From NCBI RefSeq assembly GCF_000330505.1, contig NW_004443552.1, forward strand, positions 162,474 through 226,473: DNA of 64,000 nt, read 5' to 3'. Below the pieces are notes generated by a model. It had not been told where the DNA came from. It worked only from the letters and a program-made list of their open reading frames with translations, and made no database searches. Below are positions 29,782 to 39,925 of the stretch, one piece after another (the stretch's first letter is position 1; every line of letters starts with the position of its first letter). This DNA is from Entamoeba invadens IP1 (taxonomy: Eukaryota; Evosea; Mastigamoebida; Endamoebidae). The position numbers and the translations under genes were made by a program.

Positions 29782-30774
29782 TGATTGTAATTCCTTGTTT
29801 TTAATTCTTATCAATTTTATTCTTTAATATTATCATGGTTTATCAAATTAAAACCTACAACTATACATTATTATTTTTTTTATTATAAATTTAAGTTAAC
29901 TGAAAAATATATCAACATATTCATCTTTTTTGTGGATTCAATTCTATTTGAGATTTTAACTATAAATATAATTAAAATAATTACTAAGTATAGTTATAAT
30001 TTATTTTTATTAAATAATAATAAATTAAATCAATTTGGTTTCATTTTTTTTATTTTTTATTTGATTATTTATTTAATAAAAATATTATTTATATTATTGT
30101 ATTTATTCGAATTAATTAAAAAAAAATTATCAAAAACAAAATTAAATAAAGTTTTGGGTAAATTTATTATATTTTTGATTTAGTATCAAAGAATACCATT
30201 AATATAGTTTTTGGTTAAAAAAAATTGTGTCGTTTTTTTCTTATTATAATCAACAATTAAAAATTAGCTAATAACAACAATTAAATTATATAATTATAAT
30301 ACTATATTAAAATTATAAAGAATAATTTTGAGATGTACAGATGTGGTACTAAAAATACAAAATGATTATCATAAGAGTTATTTTATACCACAATTTCAAT
30401 ACAAGATATTTCTTCTTATATATCAATTCTTCTACAAACTATTTGTTCTTTATCCAATTGAACTTATTTTTTTTCGAGATCATGAAATTTCCCTTCAAAT
30501 TTCATTTATATGTTTTTTTTTAAAAAAAAATTTAAAATAACACGCAAATTGCCCCTCTTCACCTTCTTTTCTTTTAAATTACATTTTTGTTTTTTCATAA
30601 GAAACAATTATATGTAAATAGTAAAAAACTATTATTTACTAGTTTTTTCAAACACAACAGAGAAAGTTCCCAAAAATGTAATAAATATCAAGGTGTGAAC
30701 CACAAAGAAAAAAAGCACAAATCGAACCAGTGAAGAAGACGAACTTGAAAAAGAACTTGAAAGGTAGACCAACC
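29782..30774. other. AT-rich intergenic region between divergent genes
   Basis: About 1 kb, extremely AT-rich from 29820 to 30300. The ORFs in it consist of Ile/Leu/Phe/Asn/Lys repeats and are not credible. The last 100 bp is the promoter/leader of the PROPPIN gene. Confidence 0.6.
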
Positions 30775-31928
30775 ATGTCGAGTGACAACCAAAGTATTCT
30801 TTGCATCAGTTTTAACCAAGATTATTCCTGTTTTGCCCTCGGCACTACACGAGGGTTTTGTGTATTTGGGATTGAACAGACACGGCTTCGCGAGCGGTTC
30901 AAACGTAATTTTAATGGAGGGGTAGGAATTATAGAATTGCTATACAAGTCGAATTTAGTTGGTTTGTTACTACACATATAGTTCATGTTAACTATTATTA
31001 TACTATAACCACACTAGTTAATTAATAGTTACTTAATTATAACAACTTCACCTCTATGACACCCATTTCTAATACTTTAATTATATATTAATAAGAAAAT
31101 TAATGTCAAGCTTTGGTTGGTGGTGGACCACAACCGGTCTTCCCCCCTACAAAATTAATCATTTGGGACGACTATCAAAACAAAGGGATTGCCGAGTTGG
31201 AGTATGACTCTCCCGTCCGTGCTGCTCGTTTAAAACGTGATATAATAGTAGTTGTAGTAGACACAAGTGTCTTTGTCTATGACTTTAGAAACTTGAATCT
31301 CCGCCAGACGTTTAAGACATGTCCCAACCCAAGAGGACTCATTGCTGTGTCTTCCTCAGACAAGAAAATAATTGCGTATCCCTCCACCGAAGACGGTAAA
31401 GTCATAGTCTCAAACTTAGAAACGGGGGCGTCCGCATCTATTGAAGCACACAAACACATCATTTCCGCAATGAGTTTGTCGCCAGAAGCCAATTTGTTGG
31501 TGACTGCAAGTTCGGAAGGGACTTTATTCAGAGTTTGGGACACCGCTCGTGGCGAGAAGGTTGGCGAGTTCCGTCGTGGGAAAAATGCTGCTGAGATCTA
31601 TTCCATTTCTTTCTCACAAGACGGCAAATTTATAGTTACTAATAGTAACAGAGGAACTATTCATTTATACACCCTCCAACAAGACGGCGATGTTGCCAAC
31701 AAAGAGTCAAAATTCTCCAAAATCGTCCCCGGCTTTTCTGGAGTCTATGGATGTTGTGAATTCTCAATTACACCAGAGGTCTATACTTCCGTCTTCTTCG
31801 GGTGGCAAAATTCGCCTTCGATGAGTGTTATGGCCATCACTCAAGAAGGGTCTTTCATGAAGTTTAACATCACCACTGATAAAGGAAAGATGACAATGGT
31901 TCAAGATGAGTCTTCTCCCATTCTTTGA
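30775..31928 (+). CDS. ATG18: PROPPIN / Atg18-WIPI (WDR45-like) PI3P-binding beta-propeller, two exons
   Basis: Exons 30775-30961 and 31111-31928 (intron 149 nt, donor GTTTGT, acceptor TCAAG) give 334 residues. The splice restores the conserved SNLVALVGGG block. The N-terminus ISFNQDYSCFALGTTRGF and the blade 5 motif FRRG (about residues 216-219) are hallmarks of PROPPINs; the two Arg bind PI3P and PI(3,5)P2 on membranes. WIPI/Atg18 proteins act in autophagosome formation and endosome traffic. The PPTKLIIWDD block and the length suggest the WIPI3/4 (WDR45) side rather than the longer Atg18/WIPI1. Open frame before 30775 starts with GTG; the ATG is taken. Confidence 0.93.
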
Positions 31929-32292
31929 ATGCAATTGTGGTTATTCACTTTTTATGTTAGTTTGATTCATTCAATAAATATAATACTATTTATTATATTA
32001 TAATGAGAATTTACTAGTATTATAATATTTAGTAGTATTCTTTTTATTCTATTAAAATATCATAATTTAAACTATTGTCTTGTTTAATAGTATTTTTACT
32101 AGAAAAAAGTGGGTTTTTAATCAAATAATTTAAATAGTTATGAAACTAGAATCACTAGTTTTACTCACCCAAACAATTGAATTGAAGTATAGTTTATATA
32201 TAGTTATTATTTAATATATTTACTATAATACGAACACTGAATGAACACAACAACAAGACGAACAAATGAACCTGAAAACACCAAAAAAAATC
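31929..32292. other. AT-rich spacer between convergent genes
   Basis: 364 bp, AT-rich, 3' regions of the PROPPIN and eL8 genes; no other feature seen. Confidence 0.6.
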
Positions 32293-33153
32293 TTATGCCT
32301 TGGTTTCTGGGGCAGCAGCTGGAGCTTCGACGGGTGTATTAACGGTCAACGCTGCTTGTTGTTTAGCCTTATCAGCGGAGTCCTTGTCGAGTTTGGCTTG
32401 GAGTTTCATTTGTTTCTGGTTATGTTTGAATCCGTTGATTCTTCCACCGAACTCTCTGTACATGTGGACGTTATCGAAGTACAAAGACTTGACGTTCTCG
32501 ACGAGAGCATTGAAGCTGGCGGTGTCTTCCTTAGCGATATCAGTGATAGCAAGGCAAGCAGCAGTCTTTTTGTGGATGATCTTACCGAGTCTAGCCTTAC
32601 CCTTAACAATGCAGTATGGGACTTCGAGCTTCTTGCACAAGTATGGCATGAACAAGACCATCTCGAGTGGGCAGACATCATGAGCGATGATGACCAACTT
32701 GGCTTGTTTCTTTTCGATCAACTTAGTGACCAAGTTCAATCCGGACTTGACAAATGGCTTCACCTCAGTGTTTTTGGTGACTTTTGGAGCCTTCTCCTTC
32801 TTAGCAAGTTTCTCGGCTAATTCCTTGGCAGCGGCTTTGATGCGAGCTCTTCGGACAGCACTTTCTTCTGGCTTAATGTGATCCAATACCTTGAAGAGAG
32901 TAAGAGCATTCTGCTTATCCAAAGTGTGGTTGTAGAAGATGTTGACCGCTGGGGGGACTTTCAAACGCTTCATCAAAATTCTCTTCTCCTTCTGGACTCG
33001 GACATATCTTGGGAATTTGACATATCGCGACAAATCTCTCTTGTGTTGGACATTCCCCATCCCAAAGGTCTTTGGAGTGGATTTAATCAATGGGTTCGCA
33101 ATTTTGACTGCCTTCGTGTGCTTAGCCTTCTTTGTCACCTCCTTCCCTGACAT
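32293..33153 (-). CDS. RPL7A: 60S ribosomal protein eL8 (L7a)
   Basis: The product is 286 residues from the ATG at 33153. It is recognised by TPKTFGMGNVQHKRDLSRYVKFPRY-type N-terminal sequence, VPPAVNIFYNHTLD and the L7Ae RNA-binding core (KLVIIAHDVCPLEMVLFMPYLC, VPYCIVKGKARLGKIIHKKTAA). eL8 sits on the large subunit near 25S rRNA. An upstream in-frame ATG at 33204 would add 17 residues (KRGLIVKRV...) not typical of the family, so the internal ATG followed by SGKE is preferred. The C-terminal Ala/Pro/Thr tail (about 25 residues) is a lineage extension. Codon bias is strong, as expected for a highly expressed gene. Confidence 0.95.
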   Translation of the reverse strand: MSGKEVTKKAKHTKAVKIANPLIKSTPKTFGMGNVQHKRDLSRYVKFPRYVRVQKEKRILMKRLKVPPAVNIFYNHTLDKQNALTLFKVLDHIKPEESAVRRARIKAAAKELAEKLAKKEKAPKVTKNTEVKPFVKSGLNLVTKLIEKKQAKLVIIAHDVCPLEMVLFMPYLCKKLEVPYCIVKGKARLGKIIHKKTAACLAITDIAKEDTASFNALVENVKSLYFDNVHMYREFGGRINGFKHNQKQMKLQAKLDKDSADKAKQQAALTVNTPVEAPAAAPETKA

Positions 33154-33522
33154 CTCGACAATCACTAAGTAGTTTACCCTTTTAACTATTAACCCTCTTT
33201 TCATTTTTTTAATAGTTTCTTTTACTATAGCTCTTCTGTAGCTTTTTATAATTCATTTTTACTATTCTTTTTTTTTCAAAAAAGGGTCTCATAACTTTTA
33301 ACGGTTGTATTATTTCGGCTCTGTGGTGTTTTTCATGCTATTTTCAATATTTTTTTTTAATGTAAATCTCTTACCTGTATATATATTATTTTTATTAATC
33401 AATAAATTATTAATCAATAAAATTAGTAGATTTATTATATTTTACTACAATGAAATAGAATAATGAAAAAAACTATATGAAAGTTATATACAAACTAATA
33501 TAAACCATACTGAAAGCTTACT
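33154..33522. other. Promoter side of eL8 and 3' region of ribophorin I gene
   Basis: 369 bp AT-rich spacer with homopolymer runs. No gene; an in-frame upstream ATG for eL8 lies at 33204. Confidence 0.6.
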
Positions 33523-34881
33523 TTATGCTGAGTACTCGATGAAGAGGAAGAACGCGATCAACACAACAGAAATGTATGCGGAAAACACCACAAGAGTTCC
33601 TGTAGCCGCAGTGACTGATTCCTCAAACTCCACAACAAACAAATTTTCTTCCATCAAATTGACGTTTTCAAATTGGACGTCGACTTCCGCTCTTTTTGCA
33701 AAAGACATGAACGCGTCTCTCTCTGTCACTTCGACTTTCCCAAGTCCAGTGCACTTCGTGTATTTTGCTCCGTCTGGCAAATAGACTTTTGCGATGACCT
33801 TTTCAGCTATTGCTTCTTTCAGTTGGGGCAACTTTACAATGACTTTCCCGTCTTTTTGAATCACATTCGCAGCTATGTCGTGGCCAATCATAAACTCCGT
33901 CTTCCACCCGCTCATGAGGGGGTATCTTGGCAATGCCATCAATGTCACATTCTCGTCGTGCAACATCACTTCCGACGTCGATATATTCCCCGATCGATCT
34001 TTGTAGATGAAATGCTCTGCTCGTGCGTCAAATGCCATTTCAAAGACTCCAATCGCATTCGGATAGTTTCCGATGTTCTTCTGGAAGTCCGCGCGACTGA
34101 ATTTCTCGACAAAAGGTCCTTCATTCGTTGCTCCTTCAAACCAGTCTTCTACTCTTGCATTACTCGCAACAGTTGGCAAGTCGATGATATGTGTCATGCT
34201 CTCGATTTTAAGATGGACCTTTGGCGCAAAATGGATTTGGACTCTTTCCTCGCGCATCGGCTCGATATCGTCTATCGGACCTATCGCAGTGTTATTACCA
34301 ACAGTGTTATGAGCTTGTGCAGACAACACTTTAATACCTGTCGAGTGCTCCACGACGACTTGGCAAGACTTTGTTAAATACATTGACATTGGGCAAATCA
34401 GTGAAGTGTAGTCCCCTTCAATCGTTTTAAACTCTGACAGTGTTTTTGGTCTTGGAACAACGCTATTTGTTTCTATATAGTCAACTACAATTTGTTTCTT
34501 CGTCACTGCCTCGAAGCTTAAGACGTACTCCGTCGCTTTCAACGTTGTCTTTCTGTCTCTGAGTCCTTCTTCTACTAAACCCACACTTTTACTATATTTA
34601 TTATTTATTCAAACTATACTTCATTAGTTCGAGAAAACAAACTTTTCATATGCAATTTCCTGTTCAGAGTCGGCGTCAGTGAACTTAATGGAGGCGACTT
34701 TTAACTCTTTGGGTAATAAGAAAGTGTAAGAGGTGAATGCCTCGTCGGATGTTGCCATGATTTTAGTTGAGAGAATTGGGTACGCCTGTGTCAAGTCGAG
34801 TTGGACAAGTGCATTTTCATTGACGACTTCTGCAACCGCCCCACAGACCACTGCAAGCACAAGGAGGAATACCTTTGCCAT
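33523..34881 (-). CDS. OST1: Ribophorin I / OST1, oligosaccharyltransferase subunit, two exons
   Basis: Exon 1 is 34643-34881 and exon 2 is 33523-34591 (intron 51 nt, donor GTTTGT, acceptor ATATAG), giving 435 residues. It has a cleavable signal peptide (MAKVFLLVLAVVCGAVA), a lumenal domain and one C-terminal membrane helix (about residues 410-432). Diagnostic ribophorin I blocks are HLKIESMTHIIDLP, YKDRSGNISTS and PRYPLMSGWKTEFMIG. OST transfers the lipid-linked glycan to Asn-X-Ser/Thr in the ER lumen; Ost1 contacts the ribosome and substrate. The second part had appeared as a separate ORF starting with GTG; the splice fixes this. An alternative acceptor (TAAAAG) nine bases downstream would shorten the protein by three residues. 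It is shorter than animal ribophorin I (about 580), lacking the cytosolic tail. Confidence 0.92.
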
Positions 34882-34947
34882 GACTACTTTATTTTGCAGT
34901 TTATAGGGTTTTTGAGTTCTCACCAAATTAACACCAAAAACTATTAT

Positions 34948-35245
34948 TTATGCCATTTTCACTACAGTCACCTCCGGTCCATGTTTCTTCTTAAAGAATG
35001 TGACGTACAGTGTCAGAAACACAATTGAGAGGATCGTTAGTCCAAGAAAATACACAAACACAACTAATTTAGCGACGCCACTGTGGTCTAAAATATTAGT
35101 ATTTTGAATAATTCATGTTACTATATTTATAGTATTACAATCAAAAAGCAGATGTTTTGAGTTGAGAAGTGTGAAGACGCTATATTCATATGAATAATAT
35201 AGACAAACCGTAGGGCTCATTAGTGATGGTAGTCACCATACTCAT
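34948..35245 (-). CDS. 58-residue single-pass membrane microprotein, two exons
   Basis: Exon 1 is 35209-35245 and exon 2 is 34948-35087, separated by a 121-nt intron with a GTTTGT donor and a TTTTAG acceptor. The joined frame encodes a short N-terminus (MSMVTTITNEPYDH), one long hydrophobic helix (about residues 20-44), then KKKHG and a polar tail. It is too short for routine ORF calling. The Lys-Lys-Lys after the helix places that end in the cytosol. The gene lies 67 bp upstream of ribophorin I on the same strand; it resembles small ER subunits (Ost4, Sec61gamma, SPC-type) in shape but matches none by sequence. The gene structure is well supported by perfect splice signals; the function is unknown. 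Confidence 0.72.
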
Positions 35246-35345
35246 TCTCCAACTGCTTTTTTAAATTCTTTTTTGTTCTCACCTTAAAACAAAGAGGAGA
35301 AATTATTAAGTCTAGTAAAATTATAGTTTCGATAGTAATAAACAA

Positions 35346-35870
35346 TCAATTGAGTTCAAGAGACATTTGATGTCTTGAAGGGGCAATACTACAACTATCC
35401 CGTGTCACAGTCTCACCTAGAGACTTCACCGTCTCGATTTTCTTGAGTTGGTTGAGTGATTCTTTATTCATCTCGTTCATCGTCTTGATGAGTTGAAGAG
35501 CATATTCAAGACTAATAGCATCTTGTACTGTTATCTCTTGTGTCCCGATACTCTCAATCTTTTTTGTGTTATTCACTCTATTCGCTAAAGCAATGAGAGT
35601 GTCTTGAATCAATTTGTTGTTTGCTTCCGCTTGGAGTTGTGTCTCTTGGATTTGCTTTTTCTGTTGTTGAAGCTTCTCTTCGCGTTTGAGCTTCTGGTCG
35701 CCGTTGGAGTCTTCTTGAAGTAACCCATCTCGTTCTAATATCATTTTTGTTGACGCCCATAACAAATTCAGTTCTTTGCGTGGCGGTTGCGGTGACAATT
35801 GTTTGGTTTCGCTAAGTACCAGTTTTTTGAATTTCTGTGTGGATATAGTGATCTTTTGTTCGACTTCCAT
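35346..35870 (-). CDS. Coiled-coil protein, 174 residues, unknown
   Basis: Starts at the ATG at 35870 (an earlier GTG-initiated reading is rejected). The N-terminal helix is followed by a Pro-containing link (LSPQPPRKELNLLW), a long Gln/Lys/Glu coiled coil (about residues 65-105) and a second helical region (ITVQDAISLEYALQLIKTMNEMN). The layout vaguely resembles Mediator or kinetochore coiled-coil subunits, but no signature supports that. It has no signal peptide or membrane helix. Confidence 0.65.
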   Translation of the reverse strand: MEVEQKITISTQKFKKLVLSETKQLSPQPPRKELNLLWASTKMILERDGLLQEDSNGDQKLKREEKLQQQKKQIQETQLQAEANNKLIQDTLIALANRVNNTKKIESIGTQEITVQDAISLEYALQLIKTMNEMNKESLNQLKKIETVKSLGETVTRDSCSIAPSRHQMSLELN

Positions 35871-36309
35871 CCGCTTTTTTAAGTGTTTTTTATTCAACAC
35901 ATTTTCTGTCTTTTTGGATTTTGTTATTTGTGATAATAATAATATTATTATTACTATAATATATTTTATTAAAATAATTAATTACTGTTATTAATAATTA
36001 TTTTATTAATTATTGACTAAATTAATATGGTTTATTTTTTAATATATTTGAATGTAATAATACAATAATTATCATATACTATATAAACTATACAAATATA
36101 GTACAAAAGGAAAACATCAAAGTTTTATTTTTTTTCAATTGAAAAACAAAAATGAATTATTAATTACCAAAAATGAACAAAGTACTATAATTAATTAAAA
36201 TAAATAGATATAAAATACTATATTTGCAATTAAAGAGTCGAAATTAGTTTTCTCAATGAATAAGAAGGGTTTAAATTACTTTAAATTTCTCAAACCTTTT
36301 TTAAAGTAA
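35871..36309. other. AT-rich divergent promoter region
   Basis: 439 bp AT-rich spacer between divergent genes. It contains runs of ATT/AAT; no ORF or RNA recognised. Confidence 0.6.
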
Positions 36310-37140
36310 ATGTCTCGTCCCGAGCATATTGCTCCAGCAGAAATCTTTTACAATGAAGAGGAGGCGAAGAAGTACTCCACGAATTCCCGTATGTCTTTTA
36401 TTCAACAAGAAATGACAGAGCGTGCGATTGAGTTGATGAATTTGAATGGACGGACCAATCTCCACATTTTAGATTTAGGGTGTGGGTCCGGGTTTTCAGG
36501 GACGACTTTAGAAATGAACGGACAGTTATATACTGGCATGGACATCTCTTTTGATATGCTTAAAATAGCAAAAGAGAGTAATGGGAGTGTAGTACAAGGT
36601 GATATGGGTGGGTATCTTCCCTTCCGTCCAAACACCTTTGATGGGTGTATTTCGATCTCTGCGATCCAGTGGTTATGTCAGTCAGACAAACGTTCACAAA
36701 ATCCGTTGTCGCGTCTTCGAAAGTTATTTGAGTCCTTGTTTGGGTGTATGAAAAGAGGTTCTCGGTGTGTTTTTCAGTTATATCCCGAGTCACACTTCGA
36801 CTTGGAAATGATAACCAATGCGGCTGCTAAAGCAGGGTTTACTGGGGGTGTTGTTGTCGATTTCCCTAACAGTAAAAAAGCAAAGAAGTATTACATCGTT
36901 TTAATGTGTGGAGAGCAGAAGGGTGGGATGCCAATGGCAAAAGGTGTTGATGTCGTCGATGAAGAGGAGACCAGCATCAAAGTCGATAAGAAGAAGTTCA
37001 AGAACGAGACAAAACCACGAAAGATTAAAACAAAAAGTCGTGAGTGGATCTTAAACAAGAAACAAAAACAACGTGAGAAAGGTTTGGATGTCAGACCAGA
37101 CACTAAGTACACTGGAAGAAAGAGAAGTCGTGGGTTCTAA
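36310..37140 (+). CDS. BUD23: BUD23, 18S rRNA (guanine-N7) methyltransferase
   Basis: The 276-residue protein starts MSRPEHIAPAEIFYNEEEAKKY, the classic Bud23/WBSCR22 N-terminus. SAM motif I is DLGCGSG (residues 55-61), followed by GMDIS (motif II), GDMGGYLPF (motif III) and SAIQWLC. The C-terminal Lys-rich region, with SREWILNKK and RRKxxGLDVRPDTKYTGRKR-type ending, is the family's basic tail. Bud23 with Trm112 methylates N7 of a guanosine in 18S rRNA and promotes 40S maturation in the nucleus. The length equals that of yeast Bud23 (275). Confidence 0.96.
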   Translation: MSRPEHIAPAEIFYNEEEAKKYSTNSRMSFIQQEMTERAIELMNLNGRTNLHILDLGCGSGFSGTTLEMNGQLYTGMDISFDMLKIAKESNGSVVQGDMGGYLPFRPNTFDGCISISAIQWLCQSDKRSQNPLSRLRKLFESLFGCMKRGSRCVFQLYPESHFDLEMITNAAAKAGFTGGVVVDFPNSKKAKKYYIVLMCGEQKGGMPMAKGVDVVDEEETSIKVDKKKFKNETKPRKIKTKSREWILNKKQKQREKGLDVRPDTKYTGRKRSRGF

Positions 37141-37253
37141 TTGATTGTTCATTCTAATAACTTTTATAGTACCATTTACTATATAGTATAGAATTTGTCT
37201 TTTCTGGTTCTATTTCAATAAAAACCCATCTAAAAATTCCAATATAAGGAACG

Positions 37254-38453
37254 ATGAGTAAGTCCCTCGTAGTGCTTTTCTTCTTTACGGGATTTCTCCT
37301 CCGTGTTGGGCTGATAATGTATGGGATGTATCAAGACAAAGTTATGAACCTACGATACACAGATATAGATTACGACGTATATAATGACGCATCCCGGTAT
37401 ATAGTGGACGGGGAATCACCATATAGAAGAGCTACATACCGATATACCCCACTCTTGGCTGAGATGTTAATACCCGACGTGACACTGAATGAAGAGTTTG
37501 GGAAGATCCTCTTCTGTGTTTTTGATGTTGTTATTGGGGCATTACAATATCAAATGCTGAGACAAACATTATCAGTCATGTGGTCGTTGGTCTATACGTC
37601 GATTTGGATATTCAACCCGATGAGTATCGTCATCTCGACACGTGGGAACGCAGAGGCAGTGGTCTGTCTCTTTGTTATCTTGACGTTCTACTTTTTGTAC
37701 AAGAGGAAGATCTACCTCTGCTCATTCTTCTTTGGTCTTGCAGTGCATATGAAGATCTACCCCGTCTTATACGCTTTTCCTATTCTATTTGCTTTGGACG
37801 CGTTCTTCCCAAACAAGTCTTTTTTTTCGAAAGAGCGATTTTTGTTCCCAATTGTATCGTTCGGGACATTTGCACTACTCACTGCGTTCTACTACTATCG
37901 TTACGGCTTCCAATTCCTTTGGGAGACGTACTTGTACCACGCAACTCGAACGGATCATCGACACAATCTGTCAGTGTATTGGTATTACCTCTCTTTGGCA
38001 TTTGACTTCCCGAAGTCTACTGTTCGGTCACTCATCAGTTTTTTGCCACAAATACTCTGTCTTGTTGCTGTTGCTATTAAGTACTGCAAGAAAGATATTA
38101 TCTTCTGTGGGTATCTGATGACGTGCATCTTTGTCTGTTTCAATAAAGTGTACACAATGCAGTACTTCATTTGGTGGTTTGTGTTACTCCCATTTGTCGT
38201 CCCCAAAATCGTGAAAGGAGCATTGCATCATATTGTGTTGACCATAACAGTAATAGCAATGTATGTCGCTTCATATGGAGTGTGGCTTTATTACGGTTAT
38301 CAGCTTGAATTTATGGGGGAAAATTCGATGTTTGAAATCTACTGCGCGGGGTTGTTTGTCTTCGTGATGAATATTTTGCTCATATGTTGGCATGTATACG
38401 TTTACACCCTTTCCGAGAAACTTGAAACCACAGAGAAGCCAAAAACACACTAA
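37254..38453 (+). CDS. PIGM: GPI mannosyltransferase 1 (PIG-M/GPI14)
   Basis: The 399-residue polytopic protein has about 9-10 membrane helices. The first lumenal loop has TDIDYDVYNDASRYIVDGESPYRRATYRYTPLLA-type sequence, the PIG-M signature with its functional DxD-like acidic motif; NPMSIVISTRGNAEA and HMKIYPVLYAFPI follow. PIG-M adds the first alpha-1,4-mannose to GlcN-PI from dolichol-phosphate-mannose in the ER. GPI anchors carry Entamoeba surface lectin subunits and proteophosphoglycans. The ATG at 37254 precedes the first helix. It lies 113 bp after BUD23 on the same strand. Confidence 0.95.
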   Translation: MSKSLVVLFFFTGFLLRVGLIMYGMYQDKVMNLRYTDIDYDVYNDASRYIVDGESPYRRATYRYTPLLAEMLIPDVTLNEEFGKILFCVFDVVIGALQYQMLRQTLSVMWSLVYTSIWIFNPMSIVISTRGNAEAVVCLFVILTFYFLYKRKIYLCSFFFGLAVHMKIYPVLYAFPILFALDAFFPNKSFFSKERFLFPIVSFGTFALLTAFYYYRYGFQFLWETYLYHATRTDHRHNLSVYWYYLSLAFDFPKSTVRSLISFLPQILCLVAVAIKYCKKDIIFCGYLMTCIFVCFNKVYTMQYFIWWFVLLPFVVPKIVKGALHHIVLTITVIAMYVASYGVWLYYGYQLEFMGENSMFEIYCAGLFVFVMNILLICWHVYVYTLSEKLETTEKPKTH

Positions 38454-38678
38454 TTTGTGGTTCGTATTTGTTATTTTAAATGGTAGTTTTATAGTAAATT
38501 GTACTATAATATAGCGTTAAATAGTTACTTTTGAATATCAAGTGGTGCTCTTTTTTATTATCATAATGTACTATATATTATAATACAATTTGTTATATTT
38601 ATAAAAAATAGGAAATCTTGAAGTCCATTGAGCAAAACTCTTATTACACTTTTGAACTACAAAATAAACCATCAAAAC

Positions 38679-39794
38679 ATGGGAGAGGAAGTTCAGTCGA
38701 TAGTTATAGACAACGGCTCTGGATTATGCAAATGTGGACTGTCAGGAGAAAGTCTTCCTCGGTCTGTCTTTCCATCGATCGTTGGAGTTCCTCGAGAATC
38801 AAATGTAATGGCAGGACTTGGGAACAAAAGCGTGTACTTGGGAAATGAGGCAGATTCAAAAAGAGGGGTTTTGACATTGAAATACCCAATTGAACATGGT
38901 GTAGTCACTAACTGGGATGACATGGAAAAGTTGTGGTACCACGCGTTCTACAACGAACTCAAAACACCACCAGAAGATCGACCGTTGTTGCTCACTGCAC
39001 CTCCAACAACAACCTCAGCTTATAAAAATCGGATGATGCAAATCATGTTTGAGACGTTCAACGTGCCGTCGCTATTTATATGCCCACAGGCTGTGCTGTC
39101 GTTATACACATCGGGTAGATTAACTGGACTTGTACTTGATAGTGGAGATGGCGTGACACATGCGGTACCGGTATATGAAGGCTTTTCTTTGCCACATTCA
39201 GTGTTGTCTCTTGACTTAGCTGGAAGAGACTTAACAGAATACATGATGAAGATATTAACAGAGAGCGGCAATTCATTCACAACGACTGCTGATAGAGAGA
39301 TATGCAAAGACATCAAAGAGAATTTGTGTTATGTAGCGGGTGACTATATGGACGAATTACAGAAGATGGAGAAGTCTGTTGATCTCAAGAAGAGTTACGA
39401 ACTTCCCGATGGCCAAGAAATTGTTATTGGGAATGAACGTTTCAGATGTCCCGAAGCACTCTTTGTGCCGGGGTATATTGGTTTGGAGTGTGACGGTATT
39501 CACGAGACTACATACAACTCGATCATGAAGTGTGATGTTGATATCAGAAAGGACTTGTACAAGAACATTGTGTTGTCTGGAGGAAGCACGATGTTTTCTG
39601 GCTTAAGGGATCGTATGGAAAATGAGATTAAAAAGTTGGCACCAAGAACCATGGAAGTTAAAGTCATAGCGCCGGAGATGCGCAAATACTCTGTGTGGAT
39701 TGGTGGTTCTATTCTAGCTTCATTATCGACTTTCCAATACTTGACCACTGCCAAGGAAGACTATGAAGAGTCTGGAAGTAACTTAAAAAAGTGA
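38679..39794 (+). CDS. Divergent actin-family protein
   Basis: The 371-residue protein is full-length actin-like, with [10 protein letters not shown] (phosphate loop 1), a [13 protein letters not shown] block with His73, [12 protein letters not shown] (Gln137), [11 protein letters not shown] (phosphate loop 2), LDLAGRDLT and [17 protein letters not shown]. It therefore should bind ATP and adopt the actin fold. It departs from conventional actin at the D-loop ([12 protein letters not shown]), LLTAPPT instead of LLTEAP and the C-terminus, where Trp-Ile and the final Lys-Cys-Phe are lost (ending GSNLKK). It is closer to actin than to Arp2/3 but is probably a specialised paralogue. The ATG at 38679 is preferred over an upstream TTG-start reading of 17 more codons. 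The upstream 225 bp is AT-rich. Confidence 0.9.
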   Translation: MGEEVQSIVIDNGSGLCKCGLSGESLPRSVFPSIVGVPRESNVMAGLGNKSVYLGNEADSKRGVLTLKYPIEHGVVTNWDDMEKLWYHAFYNELKTPPEDRPLLLTAPPTTTSAYKNRMMQIMFETFNVPSLFICPQAVLSLYTSGRLTGLVLDSGDGVTHAVPVYEGFSLPHSVLSLDLAGRDLTEYMMKILTESGNSFTTTADREICKDIKENLCYVAGDYMDELQKMEKSVDLKKSYELPDGQEIVIGNERFRCPEALFVPGYIGLECDGIHETTYNSIMKCDVDIRKDLYKNIVLSGGSTMFSGLRDRMENEIKKLAPRTMEVKVIAPEMRKYSVWIGGSILASLSTFQYLTTAKEDYEESGSNLKK

Positions 39795-39925
39795 GAAAGT
39801 AACAGAATGAACTTTTTGTTATTGAAAATGTCAGATCCACTTTGAGGTTTCTTTTTTTAGTTATAAAACATTTGATTGTAGTTCTTCTTTTTAATTTTAA
39901 AACATTTAAAATCAACTCGAAAAAT

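Noticed and set aside
29932..30540. Two plus-strand ORFs in the spacer
   Set aside because: Low-complexity Ile/Phe/Leu/Asn/Lys translation of A/T runs; no coding codon pattern.
33154..33204. Upstream in-frame start for eL8
   Set aside because: The added 17 residues are unlike the family N-terminus, while the internal MSGKE start is.
33673..34377. Plus-strand ORF of 234 codons
   Set aside because: Antisense to ribophorin I; Cys/His/Arg-rich shadow with no domain.
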